From NCBI RefSeq assembly GCF_003312875.1, contig NZ_CP015163.1, forward strand, positions 7,564,001-7,628,000: 64,000 bases of DNA, read 5' to 3'. The stretch comes from Amycolatopsis albispora (GTDB lineage Bacteria > Actinomycetota > Actinomycetes > Mycobacteriales > Pseudonocardiaceae). The notes under the pieces were generated by a model. That model saw nothing but the letters and a program-made list of their open reading frames with translations, did no database searches and was not told the DNA's origin. Position numbers and translations under genes: made by a program. Shown one piece after another: positions 50,778-60,210 of the stretch. The number at the start of each line of letters is the position of its first letter. Position 1 is the first letter of the stretch.

Positions 50778-52071
50778 GTTCCCACTCCTCGGACTTCATC
50801 GGATCGGCCGAACGCACGTCGTGCAGGCCGGTCTCGCGCCAGCCCTCCGGCAGCAGGTGGTCGAGCACGTCGTCCACGGTGACCGCGCCGATCAGGTGGT
50901 CGCCGGCGTCCACCACCGGGCCGCACGCCAGGTTGTACGCGGCGAAGTACCGGGTGACCTCGGTCAGCGTGGCGCCGGGGCGCAGCGCGGGCAGGTCGGT
51001 GTCGACGGCGCTGGCGACCAGGTCCGCCGGGGGTTCCCGGAGCAGCCGCTGGAAGTGCACGCAGCCGACGTACCGGCCGGTCGGCGTGGCCTGCGGCGGG
51101 CGGCAGACAAAAACCATGGTGGCCAGCGCGGCGGGCAGTTCCGGGTTGCGGATGCGGGCCAGCGCCTCGGCGACGGTGGCGTCGGGCGAGAGCACCACCG
51201 GCTCCGGCGTCATCAGCCCGCCGGCGGTGTCCGACGAGTACGCCAGCAGCCGCCGCACCGGCTCCGACTCCTCGGGTTCCATCAGCTCCAGCAGCCGGCT
51301 CTGGTCGGCCGGGGTCAGCTCGGCGAGCAGGTCGGCGGCGTCGTCGGGGTTCATCGCCTCGAGAATGTCCGCGGCGCGTTCCTCGGCGAGGTAGCCGAGC
51401 AGGTCCTTCTGGTCGTCCTCCGGCATTTCCTCGATCACGTCGGCCAGCCGCTCGTCGTCCATCGCGTCGGCGACCTCGTGCCGCCGCTTGACCGGCAGGT
51501 CCCGCAGCGTGGCGGCGATGTCCACGGCACGCATGGTGTCGAACAGCATCAGCAGCTGCCCGGCGCCCTGCGGCTGCTCGGTCAGGTCGCCGAGGCTGAG
51601 CCCGGACACCTCGGTCCACGGCACCACCTGCAACGACGACCGCCGCCGCCCCAGCCCGAGCCGTGAGCTGCGCTCCCGGACAGCCAGCTTCGCGAGCACC
51701 CAGTCGCGGGTGCGGGTGGGCTCCATCGCGGCGTCGGCCACGGTGACCCGGACGCCGCCGAGTTCGGCGCGGGCGTCGGCCAGCTGCCCGAGCACCAGTA
51801 CTTCGTTGGGGCGGCGGTGGAACTGGCGCATGTTCACCGAGCCGGTGGCGAGGGTGACCGCGTTCGGCTCGATCGAGGTGACCCGCAGCATCGGCACGAA
51901 GACCCGGCGGCGGGTGGCCAGCTCGACCACCAGCCCGAGCACCCGCGGTGCCTGCTGGTCCAGCCGGAGCCCGGCGACCAGGTCACGCACCTTGCCGATG
52001 GACTCGCCGTCCGGGCCGAACACCGGTAAACCGGCCAGTTGAGCAGCGAAAACGCGGTTCACGGCGGCCAT
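50770..52071 (-). CDS. MgtE_N/CBS-domain protein, no transporter domain
   Basis: 433 residues. A PRC-barrel-like N-terminus (FGPDGESIGKVRDLVAG) is followed by the MgtE N-terminal helical repeat (ERLADVIEEMPEDDQKDLLG) and two CBS domains (SSDTAGGLMTPEPVVLSPDA, then TLTEVTRYFAAYNLACGPVV). It lacks the membrane part of MgtE, so it is a cytoplasmic sensor and not a channel. Homologous to Rv1232c, where it is followed by a DUF1003 protein as here. ATG 52071. Confidence 0.88.
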   Translation of the reverse strand: MAAVNRVFAAQLAGLPVFGPDGESIGKVRDLVAGLRLDQQAPRVLGLVVELATRRRVFVPMLRVTSIEPNAVTLATGSVNMRQFHRRPNEVLVLGQLADARAELGGVRVTVADAAMEPTRTRDWVLAKLAVRERSSRLGLGRRRSSLQVVPWTEVSGLSLGDLTEQPQGAGQLLMLFDTMRAVDIAATLRDLPVKRRHEVADAMDDERLADVIEEMPEDDQKDLLGYLAEERAADILEAMNPDDAADLLAELTPADQSRLLELMEPEESEPVRRLLAYSSDTAGGLMTPEPVVLSPDATVAEALARIRNPELPAALATMVFVCRPPQATPTGRYVGCVHFQRLLREPPADLVASAVDTDLPALRPGATLTEVTRYFAAYNLACGPVVDAGDHLIGAVTVDDVLDHLLPEGWRETGLHDVRSADPMKSEEWERA

Positions 52072-52198
52072 AGCCGAAGACTAACCGAGCGTGGAGCCCT
52101 TCGCCGGGGGCCGCGAGGCGCGGCCGATTCGAGGCAGTGACCGGGGTCACAGCGGGAGTAACATCGAGGCGAGGGGGCCGTGCGTCGCGGGAGGCGCC

Positions 52199-53026
52199 AT
52201 GCTGATGGAAATCCTCACCGCCGCCGTGGTGGTGGCCGGGCTGGGACTGGCCTCGGCGGTCCGGGTGGTCAAGCAGTACGAGCGCGGGCTGGTCTACCGC
52301 TTCGGCCGGGTGCGGCCGAAGGTCCGCGAAGCCGGGCTGGTGCTGCTCGTGCCGCTGGTCGACCGGCTGCAGAAGGTCAACATGCAGATCGTCACCATGC
52401 CGGTGCCCGCGCAGGACGGCATCACCCGGGACAACGTGACGGTCAAGGTGGACGCGGTGGTCTACTTCAAGGTGACCGATCCGGTGCTGGCCGCGGTGAA
52501 CGTGGAGGACTACCGCTCGGCGGTCGGCCAGGTCGCGCAGACCTCGCTGCGCTCGATCATCGGCAAGAGCGAGCTGGACGACCTGCTGTCCAACCGCGAG
52601 CACCTCAACGAGGGGCTGGAACTGCTCATCGACAGCCCGGCGCTGGGCTGGGGCATCCACATCGACCGGGTGGAGATCAAGGACGTCGCACTGCCGGAGG
52701 GCATGAAGCGCTCGATGTCACGGCAGGCCGAAGCCGAGCGGGAACGGCGCGCGCGGGTGATTTCGGCGGACGGCGAGCTGCAGGCTTCGCACAAACTGGC
52801 CGAGGCGGCGGCCGCGATGGCGGACACCCCCTCGGCGCTGCAACTGCGGTTGCTGGAGACGGTGGTGCAGGTGGCCGCGGAGAAGAATTCGACGCTCGTG
52901 CTGCCGTTCCCGGTGGAACTGCTGCGGTTCCTCGACCACGCGACCAAGACGGGCGAAGGGGCCGTCGCGCCGAAACCACGCGAACCCAGCGACGACACCC
53001 CCGCCCCGGTCAACCCGCCCGGCTAG
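52199..53026 (+). CDS. SPFH (stomatin-like) protein
   Basis: 275 residues. One N-terminal hydrophobic segment (EILTAAVVVAGLGLASAV) is followed by QYERGLVYRFGRV and the SPFH domain, then an Ala/Glu-rich coiled coil (EAERERRARVISADGELQAS). It probably forms oligomers at membrane microdomains. GGGAGG lies before ATG 52199. Its TAG stop shares bases with the stop of the convergent gene (CTAG palindrome at 53023-53026). TAACAT (52159-52164) may be the -10 box. Confidence 0.9.
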   Translation: MLMEILTAAVVVAGLGLASAVRVVKQYERGLVYRFGRVRPKVREAGLVLLVPLVDRLQKVNMQIVTMPVPAQDGITRDNVTVKVDAVVYFKVTDPVLAAVNVEDYRSAVGQVAQTSLRSIIGKSELDDLLSNREHLNEGLELLIDSPALGWGIHIDRVEIKDVALPEGMKRSMSRQAEAERERRARVISADGELQASHKLAEAAAAMADTPSALQLRLLETVVQVAAEKNSTLVLPFPVELLRFLDHATKTGEGAVAPKPREPSDDTPAPVNPPG

Positions 53027-53406
53027 TCGAAGTCCCAGTCGGTGGCGATGCCCGCGATCAGCAGGATGACCAGCGCGATCACCAGCAGGCCGACCACCAC
53101 CCAGCCGATGATGATCGCGGCCAGCGCCATGCCCTGCCCGCCCGCCTCGCCGCGCTTGGCCTTGGCGTAGGCGATGTGGCCGAGGATCAGCCCGACGATG
53201 GACAGGATGCCGCCGCACGCGACCAGGCCGACGATCGAGCAGATCATCGCCGCCACGGCCATGCCCTGGTCCTGGTTCTGCATCGGCTGGGGATAGCCGT
53301 AGCCGTACCCCGGCTGGGGATACTGCTGCTGCGGATAACCACCCGACGGGGGGCCGTAGGACTGCGGCTGCTGTTGCTGGCCGTAGGGATCCTGGGGATA
53401 ACTCAT
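53023..53406 (-). CDS. DUF4190 family membrane protein
   Basis: 127 residues. A Gln/Pro/Tyr-rich N-terminus (YPQDPYGQQQQPQSYGPPSG) is followed by two membrane helices (MAVAAMICSIVGLVACGGIL and a second one near the end), the DUF4190 pattern with GHIAYAKAK between them. Function unknown. ATG 53406 is preferred over an open frame to 53451. It matches Rv1233c in synteny. Confidence 0.85.
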   Translation of the reverse strand: MSYPQDPYGQQQQPQSYGPPSGGYPQQQYPQPGYGYGYPQPMQNQDQGMAVAAMICSIVGLVACGGILSIVGLILGHIAYAKAKRGEAGGQGMALAAIIIGWVVVGLLVIALVILLIAGIATDWDFD

Positions 53407-53578
53407 GGGCGAACTCCACCCCTGCCTGTTGAACGCCGAACCGGCGCTCACCGTAGCGTCCCGGTGGTGAGCGCGCTCATAGCAGTCCGGAACGAGTCAG
53501 GTCATACTCACCGGTAACACTCCAATGCTCCACCGCCACGCGGCCGCGCCTCGCCGGAAGAAGATGAAGGAGCCAACG

Positions 53579-54775
53579 ATGGCCCGCCTCGCCCAGACGG
53601 CCGGACTGACCGACGTCCAGTCCGAGATCCTGTCCACGGTCCGCTCGTTCGTCGACAAGGAGGTCATCCCGCACGCCCAGGAACTGGAGCACGCGGACAC
53701 CTATCCGGCGGACATCGTCGAGGGCATGAAGGAGATGGGCCTGTTCGGGCTGACGATCCCGGAGGAGTACGGCGGCCTCGGCGAGTCGCTGCTGACCTAC
53801 GCGCTGGTGGTGGAGGAGATCGCGCGTGGCTGGATGAGCGTGTCCGGCGTGATCAACACGCACTTCATCGTGGCGCACATGATCTCCCGGCACGGCACCG
53901 AGGAGCAGAAGAAGCACTTCCTGCCGCGGATGGCCACCGGTGAGGTGCGGGGCTCGTTCTCCATGTCGGAGCCGGATCTGGGCTCGGACGTGGCCGCGAT
54001 CAAAACGAAGGCCCGCCGCGACGGCGACGACTACGTGATCGACGGCGCGAAGATGTGGCTGACCAACGGCGGCAGCTCGAACCTGATCGCGTTGCTGGTG
54101 CGCACCGACGAGGGCGCCGAGAAGGCGCACCAGAACCTGACCACGTTCCTGGTGGAGAAGCCGGAGGGCTTCGGTGAGGTGGTGCCGGGGCTGACCATTC
54201 CCGGCAAGATCGAGAAGATGGGCTACAAGGGCGTCGACACCACCGAGGCGGTGTTCGACGGCTTCCGCATCGGCGCGGACAAGGTGCTGGGTGCCGCGCC
54301 GGGCAAGGGTTTCGCGTACATGATGGACGGTGTCGAGGTCGGCCGCGTGAACGTGGCCGCGCGCGCCTGCGGCATCGCGATCCGGGCGTTCGAGCTGGCG
54401 GTGGAGTACGCCCAGCAGCGCAGGACCTTCGGCAAGCCCATCGCCGAGCACCAGGCCATCGCGTTCAAGCTGGCCGAGATGGCCACCAAGGTCGAGGCCG
54501 CGCACCTGATGATGGTGAACGCGGCGCGGCTGAAGGACTCCGGCGCGCGCAACGACGTCGAAGCGGGCATGGCGAAGCTGATCGCCAGCGAGTACTGCGC
54601 CGAGGTGACGCAGGAGGCCTTCCGCATCCACGGCGGCTACGGCTACTCGAAGGAGTACGAGATCGAGCGGCTGATGCGCGAGGCCCCGTTCCTGCTGATC
54701 GGCGAGGGCACCAGCGAGATCCAGAAGACGATCATCAGCCGCGGCCTGCTCCGCGAGTACAAATCCCGAGGCTGA
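53579..54775 (+). CDS. Acyl-CoA dehydrogenase
   Basis: 398 residues. FSMSEPDLGSDVAAIKTKA is the FAD/substrate loop, FGKPIAEHQAIAFKLAEM the third-domain signature, and IGEGTSEIQKTIISR holds the catalytic glutamate region near the end. It oxidises acyl-CoA to enoyl-CoA with FAD. The chain-length class is unclear. ATG 53579 follows GAAGGAG. It sits between blocks conserved in mycobacteria and has its own 170-base upstream region, so it may be a separate insertion. Confidence 0.92.
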   Translation: MARLAQTAGLTDVQSEILSTVRSFVDKEVIPHAQELEHADTYPADIVEGMKEMGLFGLTIPEEYGGLGESLLTYALVVEEIARGWMSVSGVINTHFIVAHMISRHGTEEQKKHFLPRMATGEVRGSFSMSEPDLGSDVAAIKTKARRDGDDYVIDGAKMWLTNGGSSNLIALLVRTDEGAEKAHQNLTTFLVEKPEGFGEVVPGLTIPGKIEKMGYKGVDTTEAVFDGFRIGADKVLGAAPGKGFAYMMDGVEVGRVNVAARACGIAIRAFELAVEYAQQRRTFGKPIAEHQAIAFKLAEMATKVEAAHLMMVNAARLKDSGARNDVEAGMAKLIASEYCAEVTQEAFRIHGGYGYSKEYEIERLMREAPFLLIGEGTSEIQKTIISRGLLREYKSRG

Positions 54776-54816
54776 TCGGGGTACCTGGTTAGCCAGGAGC
54801 GCGCCGGGTTGGCAGG

Positions 54817-55380
54817 ATGGAGGCATCCCTCCGCGTAGAGCAACAGGTGATCAACTTGACCGGTCCGTTCTCCTCCGCGCGCCCCGCGCCGGGTCAGCCC
54901 CGCCTGCCCACCCCGCCGACCGGATGGCCGGTGGGCTCGTACGGCACCTACGAGGAGGCGCAGAGCGCGGTCGAACACCTCGCGTCGAACGAGCTGGAAG
55001 TGCGCGACGTGACCATCGTCGGCGTGGACCTGATGCTCGTCGAGCGGGTGGTCGGCAGGCTGTCCTGGGGCAAGGTGCTCGGCACCGGCGCGATTTCCGG
55101 CGCCTGGCTCGGCCTGCTGATCGGGCTGCTGCTGAGCGTGTTCTCCCCGCCGGGTACCAGCCCGGCGCCGCCGATCCTGGTCGGCCTGGCCGCCGGTGTG
55201 CTGTTCGGCCTGATCACCGCGGCGATGAGCTATTCGCTGACCAAGGGGCGTCGTGACTTCTCCTCCACCAGCCAGCTGGTGGCGGGGCGGTACGACGTGC
55301 TGTGCCAGCCGCGCAACGCCGAGCGGGCCCGCGATCTGCTCGCGAAGCACGCGATGCGCTCGCCCGGCGCACTGGGCTAG
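54817..55380 (+). CDS. General stress protein 17M-like membrane protein
   Basis: 187 residues. GSYGTYEEAQSAVEHLA is the N-terminal ferredoxin-like stretch (Pfam general stress protein 17M); two membrane helices (GAISGAWLGLLIGLLLSV, VGLAAGVLFGLITAAM) follow, and the C-terminal part is soluble (ARDLLAKHAMRSP). Homologous to Rv1234. ATG 54817 is the upstream limit; GTG 54847 is an alternative. It precedes lpqY, as in M. tuberculosis. Confidence 0.82.
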   Translation: MEASLRVEQQVINLTGPFSSARPAPGQPRLPTPPTGWPVGSYGTYEEAQSAVEHLASNELEVRDVTIVGVDLMLVERVVGRLSWGKVLGTGAISGAWLGLLIGLLLSVFSPPGTSPAPPILVGLAAGVLFGLITAAMSYSLTKGRRDFSSTSQLVAGRYDVLCQPRNAERARDLLAKHAMRSPGALG

Positions 55381-55653
55381 TACACCCCGTTCGGCTCCCG
55401 TTTTTGTGCCCGCTACGCTGAGCCGTTTTGCGGTATACCGCAGGATTTCCCTAAGTTCAGCCTAAATCGCTGAATCGTTACGGTCATTGCTTGCGGCCGG
55501 TGATCGCCGGGCATAAGTTGCTGTGCACCGGTCGGGCCCGCACGAGGCGGTCATTCGTGCCAGCCCGACGCCATGCACGTCGGGGTGCTGGCGTGGCTCT
55601 TCAATTCACCGCGCCGTGGTTCCTCCGAGCGTGCGCGCTGGGAAGGAGGCCAG
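55381..55653 (+). promoter_or_regulatory. Control region of the lpqY-sugABC operon
   Basis: 273 bases without a gene. TGCGGTATACCGCA (55429-55442) is a perfect 14-base palindrome. TTGCGG (55491-55496) and TAAGTT (55514-55519), 17 bases apart, form a possible promoter with a start near 55526 and a leader of about 128 bases. GGAAGGAGG precedes the lpqY ATG. Confidence 0.5.
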
Positions 55654-56976
55654 ATGGGGAAAGCGAACGCCAGGAACCGGCGAGGACGTTCGCCCGGACG
55701 GGCGATGTCGGTTCTGGGCGCGGGGCTGATGGCCGCCGGATTGCTCACCGGGTGCGGTTCGAGCGGCGGCCTGAAGATCAACATCTACTACGCACCGGAG
55801 GACAACTTCCAGAAGGTTGTCGACCAGTGCAACACCAAGGCGGGCGGTCGCTACGAGATCGTCTACAACAAGCTTCCGCGTGGTGCGGACGGCCAGCGCG
55901 AGCAGATGGTGCGCCGACTGGCCGCTGGGGACGAGGGCCTGGACATCCTTGGCCTGGACGTGAACTGGGTGGCGGAGTTCGCCGAAGCCGGCTGGGCGGA
56001 GGAGTGGACCGGCGAGCACAAGGCGCAGGCGACCGCGGGCGTGCTGCCCGGTCCACTTGAGACGGCGACCTGGAACGGCAAGCTCTACGCCGCGCCGAAG
56101 AACACGAACGTGCAGCTGCTCTGGTACGACGACCGGGTCACCCCGGCCCCGCCGGAGACCTGGGACCAGATGATCGACCAGGCGCTCGCGCTCAAGGCGC
56201 AGGGCAAGCCGAGCGAGATCCTGTTCACCGGGGCGCAGTACGAGGGCCTGGTGGTCATCTACAACACGCTGGTCGAGTCGGCGGGCGGGCGGATCCTGTC
56301 CGAGGACGGCAAGTCCGTGGTGATGGACGAAGGCGCGGTCAAGGCGCTGGAGATCCTCAAGCGGGTGACCTCGTCGGGCATCACGAACCCGTCGCTGACC
56401 AACCAGAAGGAGGACGAGGTCCGCCAGCAGTTCCAGCGCGGCACCGGTGCCTTCGAGCTGAACTGGCCGTTCGTCTACCCCTCCTACAAGAAGGAGAAGC
56501 CGGAGGACCTGGCGCACTTCAAGTGGGCCACCTACCCGTCGGTGGTGCCCGGCCAGCCCGCGCGTACCACGATCGGTGGATACGACCTCGCGGTCAGCAC
56601 GGCCTCGCGGCACAAGCCGGAGGCGTTCGAGGCCGCGTTGTGCCTGCGCAGCCCGGAAAGCCAGAAGTTCTCCGCGCTCAACGACGGGGTGCCGCCGACC
56701 ATCGAGTCGCTCTACACCGACACCACGCCACTGGACCCGAGCAAGCCGGCCGGTGACGACAACCCGAGCATGGAAACGCAGTACCCGATGCGGGCGACGA
56801 TTCTCGAGGCGCTCAAGAACGCCGCGGTCCGCCCGCTCACCCCGGCATACCAGAACGCGTCGACGGTGATGTCGAAGCTGCTGTCGCCGCCGTCGGCGAT
56901 CGATCCGCGGGCCACCGCCGAAGAACTGCGCCAGCAGCTCGCCGACGCACTCGAGTCGAAGGGAGTGATCCCGTGA
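55654..56976 (+). CDS. lpqY: Trehalose ABC transporter substrate-binding lipoprotein LpqY
   Basis: 440 residues, type 1 solute-binding protein. AMSVLGAGLMAAGLLTGCGS is a lipoprotein signal with lipobox LLTGC. The mature protein follows the ABC sugar-binding pattern, with LDVNWVAEFAEAGW and PKNTNVQLLWYDD. It captures trehalose outside the membrane and delivers it to SugAB. GGAAGGAGG lies before ATG 55654. Its stop overlaps sugA. The assignment rests on gene order identical to M. tuberculosis Rv1235-1238. Confidence 0.9.
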   Translation: MGKANARNRRGRSPGRAMSVLGAGLMAAGLLTGCGSSGGLKINIYYAPEDNFQKVVDQCNTKAGGRYEIVYNKLPRGADGQREQMVRRLAAGDEGLDILGLDVNWVAEFAEAGWAEEWTGEHKAQATAGVLPGPLETATWNGKLYAAPKNTNVQLLWYDDRVTPAPPETWDQMIDQALALKAQGKPSEILFTGAQYEGLVVIYNTLVESAGGRILSEDGKSVVMDEGAVKALEILKRVTSSGITNPSLTNQKEDEVRQQFQRGTGAFELNWPFVYPSYKKEKPEDLAHFKWATYPSVVPGQPARTTIGGYDLAVSTASRHKPEAFEAALCLRSPESQKFSALNDGVPPTIESLYTDTTPLDPSKPAGDDNPSMETQYPMRATILEALKNAAVRPLTPAYQNASTVMSKLLSPPSAIDPRATAEELRQQLADALESKGVIP

Positions 56977-57926
56977 CCGTCGCCGAACCAGCGGCGCCCG
57001 CGGCGACCGCCGCCAAGGGCGGCAAGCGGGCGAAACCGCCGCTGAGCGAGGGCAAGAAGGCGGAACGGCGGCTCGGGCTGCTGCTCTGCGCGCCGGCCGC
57101 GATCGTGATGATCGCGGTCACCGGCTGGCCGATCATCTACTCGATCTGGCTTTCCCTGCAGCGGTACGACCTCCGGTTCCCCGGGCAGCAGGAGTTCGTC
57201 GGCCTGGACAACTACGTGGCCGTGCTGACCAACTCCTACTGGTGGACCTCCTTCGGCACCACCATGTTGCTCACCGTGGTGTCGGTGGCGATCGAGCTGG
57301 TGCTCGGCATGGCGCTGGCGCTGATCATGCACCGGACCCTGGTCGGCCGCGGCCTGGTGCGCACGGTTTCGCTGATCCCGTACGGCATCGTCACCGTGGT
57401 CGCGGCGTTCTCGTGGTACTACGCGTGGACGCCGGACACCGGCTACCTGGCCAACCTGATCGCGCCGGAGTCGGCGCTGCTCACCGAGCGGCTGCCGTCG
57501 CTGGCGATCATCGTGCTGGCCGAGGTGTGGAAGACCACGCCGTTCATGGCGCTGCTGCTGATGGCCGGGCTGGCGCTGGTGCCGGACGACCTGCTCAAGG
57601 CGGCGTCGATGGACGGGGCCACCGCGTGGCAGCGGTTCACCAAGGTGATGCTGCCGGTGATGAAGCCGGCCATCCTGGTCGCGCTGCTGTTCCGCACGCT
57701 GGACGCGTTCCGCATCTTCGACAACATCTTCGTGCTCACCAACGGCGCGCAGGACACGTCGTCGGTGTCCATGCAGACCTACAACAACCTGATCAAGGGG
57801 CTGAACCTCGGAATCGGTTCCACGATGGCCGTGCTGATCTTCCTCACCGTGGCCATCATCGCCTTCATCTTCATCAAGGTGTTCGGCACCGCGGCGCCGG
57901 GCAGCGATCCGGGAGGTAAGCGCTGA
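56973..57926 (+). CDS. sugA: Trehalose ABC transporter permease SugA
   Basis: 317 residues, six membrane helices. The cytoplasmic EAA loop is [21 protein letters not shown] long charged N-terminal tail of about 35 residues precedes the first helix. It forms the channel with SugB. GTG 56973 overlaps the lpqY stop and its own stop overlaps the sugB ATG (TGATG). Confidence 0.92.
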   Translation: MTVAEPAAPAATAAKGGKRAKPPLSEGKKAERRLGLLLCAPAAIVMIAVTGWPIIYSIWLSLQRYDLRFPGQQEFVGLDNYVAVLTNSYWWTSFGTTMLLTVVSVAIELVLGMALALIMHRTLVGRGLVRTVSLIPYGIVTVVAAFSWYYAWTPDTGYLANLIAPESALLTERLPSLAIIVLAEVWKTTPFMALLLMAGLALVPDDLLKAASMDGATAWQRFTKVMLPVMKPAILVALLFRTLDAFRIFDNIFVLTNGAQDTSSVSMQTYNNLIKGLNLGIGSTMAVLIFLTVAIIAFIFIKVFGTAAPGSDPGGKR

Positions 57927-58768
57927 TGGTCATGGGAGGAGCGGCCACCGGTGGCCGCAAGCTCAAGTGGACCCTGATCGACATCGTGGTGGTGGTCTAC
58001 GCGCTGTTCCCGGTGCTGTGGATCGTGTCGCTGTCGCTCAAGAGCAAGGAGACGCTCAACGACGGGAGCTTCATCCCGACCGAGTGGACCCTGCAGAACT
58101 ACGCCGACATCTTCGCCACCACCGAGTTCATCCGGGCGCTGGTCAACTCGATCGGCATCGCGATCATCGCCACGGTGATCGCGGTGGTGCTCGGCACGAT
58201 GGCGGCCTACGCGATCGCGCGGCTGGACTTCCCCGGCAAGCAGCTGCTGGTCGGCGTCTCGCTGCTGATCGCGATGTTCCCGCAGGTCTCGCTGGTCACC
58301 CCGCTGTTCAACATCGAGCGGGAACTCGGCCTGTTCGACACCTGGCCGGGGCTGATCCTGCCGTACATCACCTTCGCGCTGCCGCTGGCGATCTACACGC
58401 TGTCGGCCTTCTTCCGGGAGATCCCCTGGGAGCTGGAGAAGGCGGCGAAGATGGACGGGGCGACCCCGGCGCAGGCGTTCCGCCGGGTGATCGCGCCGCT
58501 GGCCGCGCCCGGGGTGTTCACCACCGCCATCCTGGTGTTCATCTTCTGCTGGAACGACTTCCTGTTCGCCATTTCGCTGACCTCGACCGAGTCCTCGCGC
58601 ACGGTCCCGGCGGCGCTGTCGTTCTTCACCGGCTCCTCGCAGTTCGAGGACCCCACGGGCACGATCTCCGCGGCGGCCGTGGTGATCACCGTGCCGATCA
58701 TCCTGTTCGTGTTGTTCTTCCAGCGCCGCATCGTCGCGGGGCTGACCTCCGGCGCCGTTAAGGGGTAA
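57926..58768 (+). CDS. sugB: Trehalose ABC transporter permease SugB
   Basis: 280 residues, six membrane helices. The EAA loop is [20 protein letters not shown], followed by the conserved glycine region. It is coupled to sugA by a one-base overlap and followed eight bases later by sugC. Subunit of the trehalose importer. Confidence 0.92.
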   Translation: MVMGGAATGGRKLKWTLIDIVVVVYALFPVLWIVSLSLKSKETLNDGSFIPTEWTLQNYADIFATTEFIRALVNSIGIAIIATVIAVVLGTMAAYAIARLDFPGKQLLVGVSLLIAMFPQVSLVTPLFNIERELGLFDTWPGLILPYITFALPLAIYTLSAFFREIPWELEKAAKMDGATPAQAFRRVIAPLAAPGVFTTAILVFIFCWNDFLFAISLTSTESSRTVPAALSFFTGSSQFEDPTGTISAAAVVITVPIILFVLFFQRRIVAGLTSGAVKG

Positions 58769-58776
58769 GTGCGGAA

Positions 58777-59958
58777 ATGGCTGAGATCGTTCTCGAGAAT
58801 GTGAGCAAGCGCTACCCCGACGGGGCGCTCGCGGTGTCCGAGGTCAACCTGGAGATCGCCGACGGCGAGTTCATCATCCTGGTCGGCCCGTCGGGCTGCG
58901 GGAAGTCCACCACGCTGAACATGGTGGCGGGCCTGGAGGACATCTCCTCCGGCGAGCTGCGCATCGACGGCGAGCGGGTGAACGAGAAGGCGCCGAAGGA
59001 CCGCGACATCGCCATGGTGTTCCAGTCCTACGCGCTCTACCCGCACATGAGCGTGCGGGAGAACATGGCCTTCCCGCTCCGGCTGGCCAAAGTGGACGAC
59101 GCCACGGTGAAGTCCAAGGTGGACGAAGCGGCCCGGATCCTGGACCTGACCCAGCACCTGGACCGCAAGCCCGCCAACCTCTCCGGCGGGCAGCGCCAGC
59201 GCGTGGCGATGGGCCGGGCGATCGTGCGCAGCCCGAAGGCGTTCCTGATGGACGAGCCACTGTCCAACCTGGACGCCAAGCTGCGCGGGCAGATGCGGAC
59301 CTCGGTGTCCAAGCTGCAGAAGCAGCTGGGCACCACCACGCTCTACGTCACGCACGACCAGACCGAGGCGATGACCCTCGGCGACCGGGTCGTGGTGCTG
59401 CGGGGCGGGTACGTGCAGCAGATCGGCTCACCGCAGTTCCTCTACGACAACCCGGCGAACCTCTTCGTGGCCGGGTTCATCGGCTCGCCGTCGATGAACT
59501 TCGTACCGGCCTCGCTGGAGGACGGCGCGCTGCAGACGCCGTTCGGCCGGGTCGAGCTGACCGACCGCGTGCGGCGGCTGGTCGAGGAATCGGGTGGCGG
59601 CCGCGAGGTGATCGCCGGGGTCCGGCCGGAGCACTTCGAGGACGCCGCGCTGCTCGATGACGCGCAGAAGAGCGGCGGGGTCACCTTCACCGCGACGGTG
59701 GACGTGCTCGAGTCGATGGGCTCGGAGAAGTACGCCCACTTCTCGGTCGAGGGTTCCGAGGCGACTTCCTCGGACCTGGCCGACCTGGCCGCCGACAGCG
59801 GTTCGGCCGACGTGCCGGACAGCGGCTCGGCGATCGTCACCAGGCTCTCGGCGTCCTCGGGCGCCAAGGAGGGTGAACCGCTCGACATCTGGTTCGACGC
59901 CGACAAGGTGCAGATCTTCGACCCGTCCTCGGGCAAGAACCTGACCTACGCCGGCTGA
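58777..59958 (+). CDS. sugC: Trehalose ABC transporter ATPase SugC
   Basis: 393 residues, exactly the M. tuberculosis length. GPSGCGKST (Walker A), MVFQSYALYPHMSV (Q-loop), LSGGQRQRVAMGRA (signature), AFLMDEPLSNLD (Walker B) and YVTHDQTEAM (H-loop) are complete. The C-terminal regulatory OB-fold (about 240-393) is present. It drives import by LpqY-SugAB. ATG 58777 has no strong ribosome site; translation is probably coupled to sugB. A perfect terminator follows. Confidence 0.94.
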   Translation: MAEIVLENVSKRYPDGALAVSEVNLEIADGEFIILVGPSGCGKSTTLNMVAGLEDISSGELRIDGERVNEKAPKDRDIAMVFQSYALYPHMSVRENMAFPLRLAKVDDATVKSKVDEAARILDLTQHLDRKPANLSGGQRQRVAMGRAIVRSPKAFLMDEPLSNLDAKLRGQMRTSVSKLQKQLGTTTLYVTHDQTEAMTLGDRVVVLRGGYVQQIGSPQFLYDNPANLFVAGFIGSPSMNFVPASLEDGALQTPFGRVELTDRVRRLVEESGGGREVIAGVRPEHFEDAALLDDAQKSGGVTFTATVDVLESMGSEKYAHFSVEGSEATSSDLADLAADSGSADVPDSGSAIVTRLSASSGAKEGEPLDIWFDADKVQIFDPSSGKNLTYAG

Positions 59959-59973
59959 GTACCGGGTTACCGG

Positions 59974-60006
59974 CTGCCCCGGGGGTTCCGCCCCCGGGGC
60001 AGTTTT
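59974..60006 (+). terminator. Rho-independent terminator of the lpqY-sugABC operon
   Basis: CTGCCCCGGGGG (59974-59985), loop TTCCG, CCCCCGGGGCAG (59991-60002), followed by TTTT (60003-60006). A perfect 12-pair stem. Confidence 0.85.
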
Positions 60007-60033
60007 GTGCCCGAGGGATGCCTGCATGCCTGC

Positions 60034-60210
60034 ATGGCGGGGCCCGAGAGGGAGCGGCTCCGCGAGCGGCTGGCGCGGGCCGGCCTGCTCGCCACCGCTG
60101 GTCAGCCGCGCCGCCGGCCGGACGCGGACGCCGTCGCCGCGGCGGGTCGCGAAGCCGTCGCGGGCACGTCGATGGCCGACCTGGTCGGTGAGGGGCGCGG
60201 CCAGCGGTGA
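60034..60210 (+). CDS. VapB-type antitoxin remnant
   Basis: 58 residues (MAGPERERLRERLARAGLLA...). It resembles only the C-terminal half of antitoxins paired with PIN toxins: a helix with RLARAGL and a loose tail ending MADLVGEGRG. The usual N-terminal DNA-binding part is absent, and the bases before ATG 60034 (GCCTGCAT twice in direct repeat) give no homologous extension. GTG 60007 could add nine residues. Its stop overlaps the next gene (GTGA). Confidence 0.5.
   Translation: MAGPERERLRERLARAGLLATAGQPRRRPDADAVAAAGREAVAGTSMADLVGEGRGQR

Noticed and set aside
50770..52071. Magnesium transporter MgtE
   Set aside because: Only the cytoplasmic MgtE_N and CBS parts are present; there are no membrane helices, so it cannot transport by itself.
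52137..52150. Palindrome GTGACCGGGGTCAC upstream of the SPFH gene
   Set aside because: GC-rich and single; a related half occurs near 40969 by chance. No adjacent regulator.
53468..53479. Perfect palindrome TGAGCGCGCTCA upstream of the acyl-CoA dehydrogenase
   Set aside because: Twelve-base palindromes are expected around sixteen times by chance in 64 kb, and it is not repeated or promoter-placed in an obvious way.
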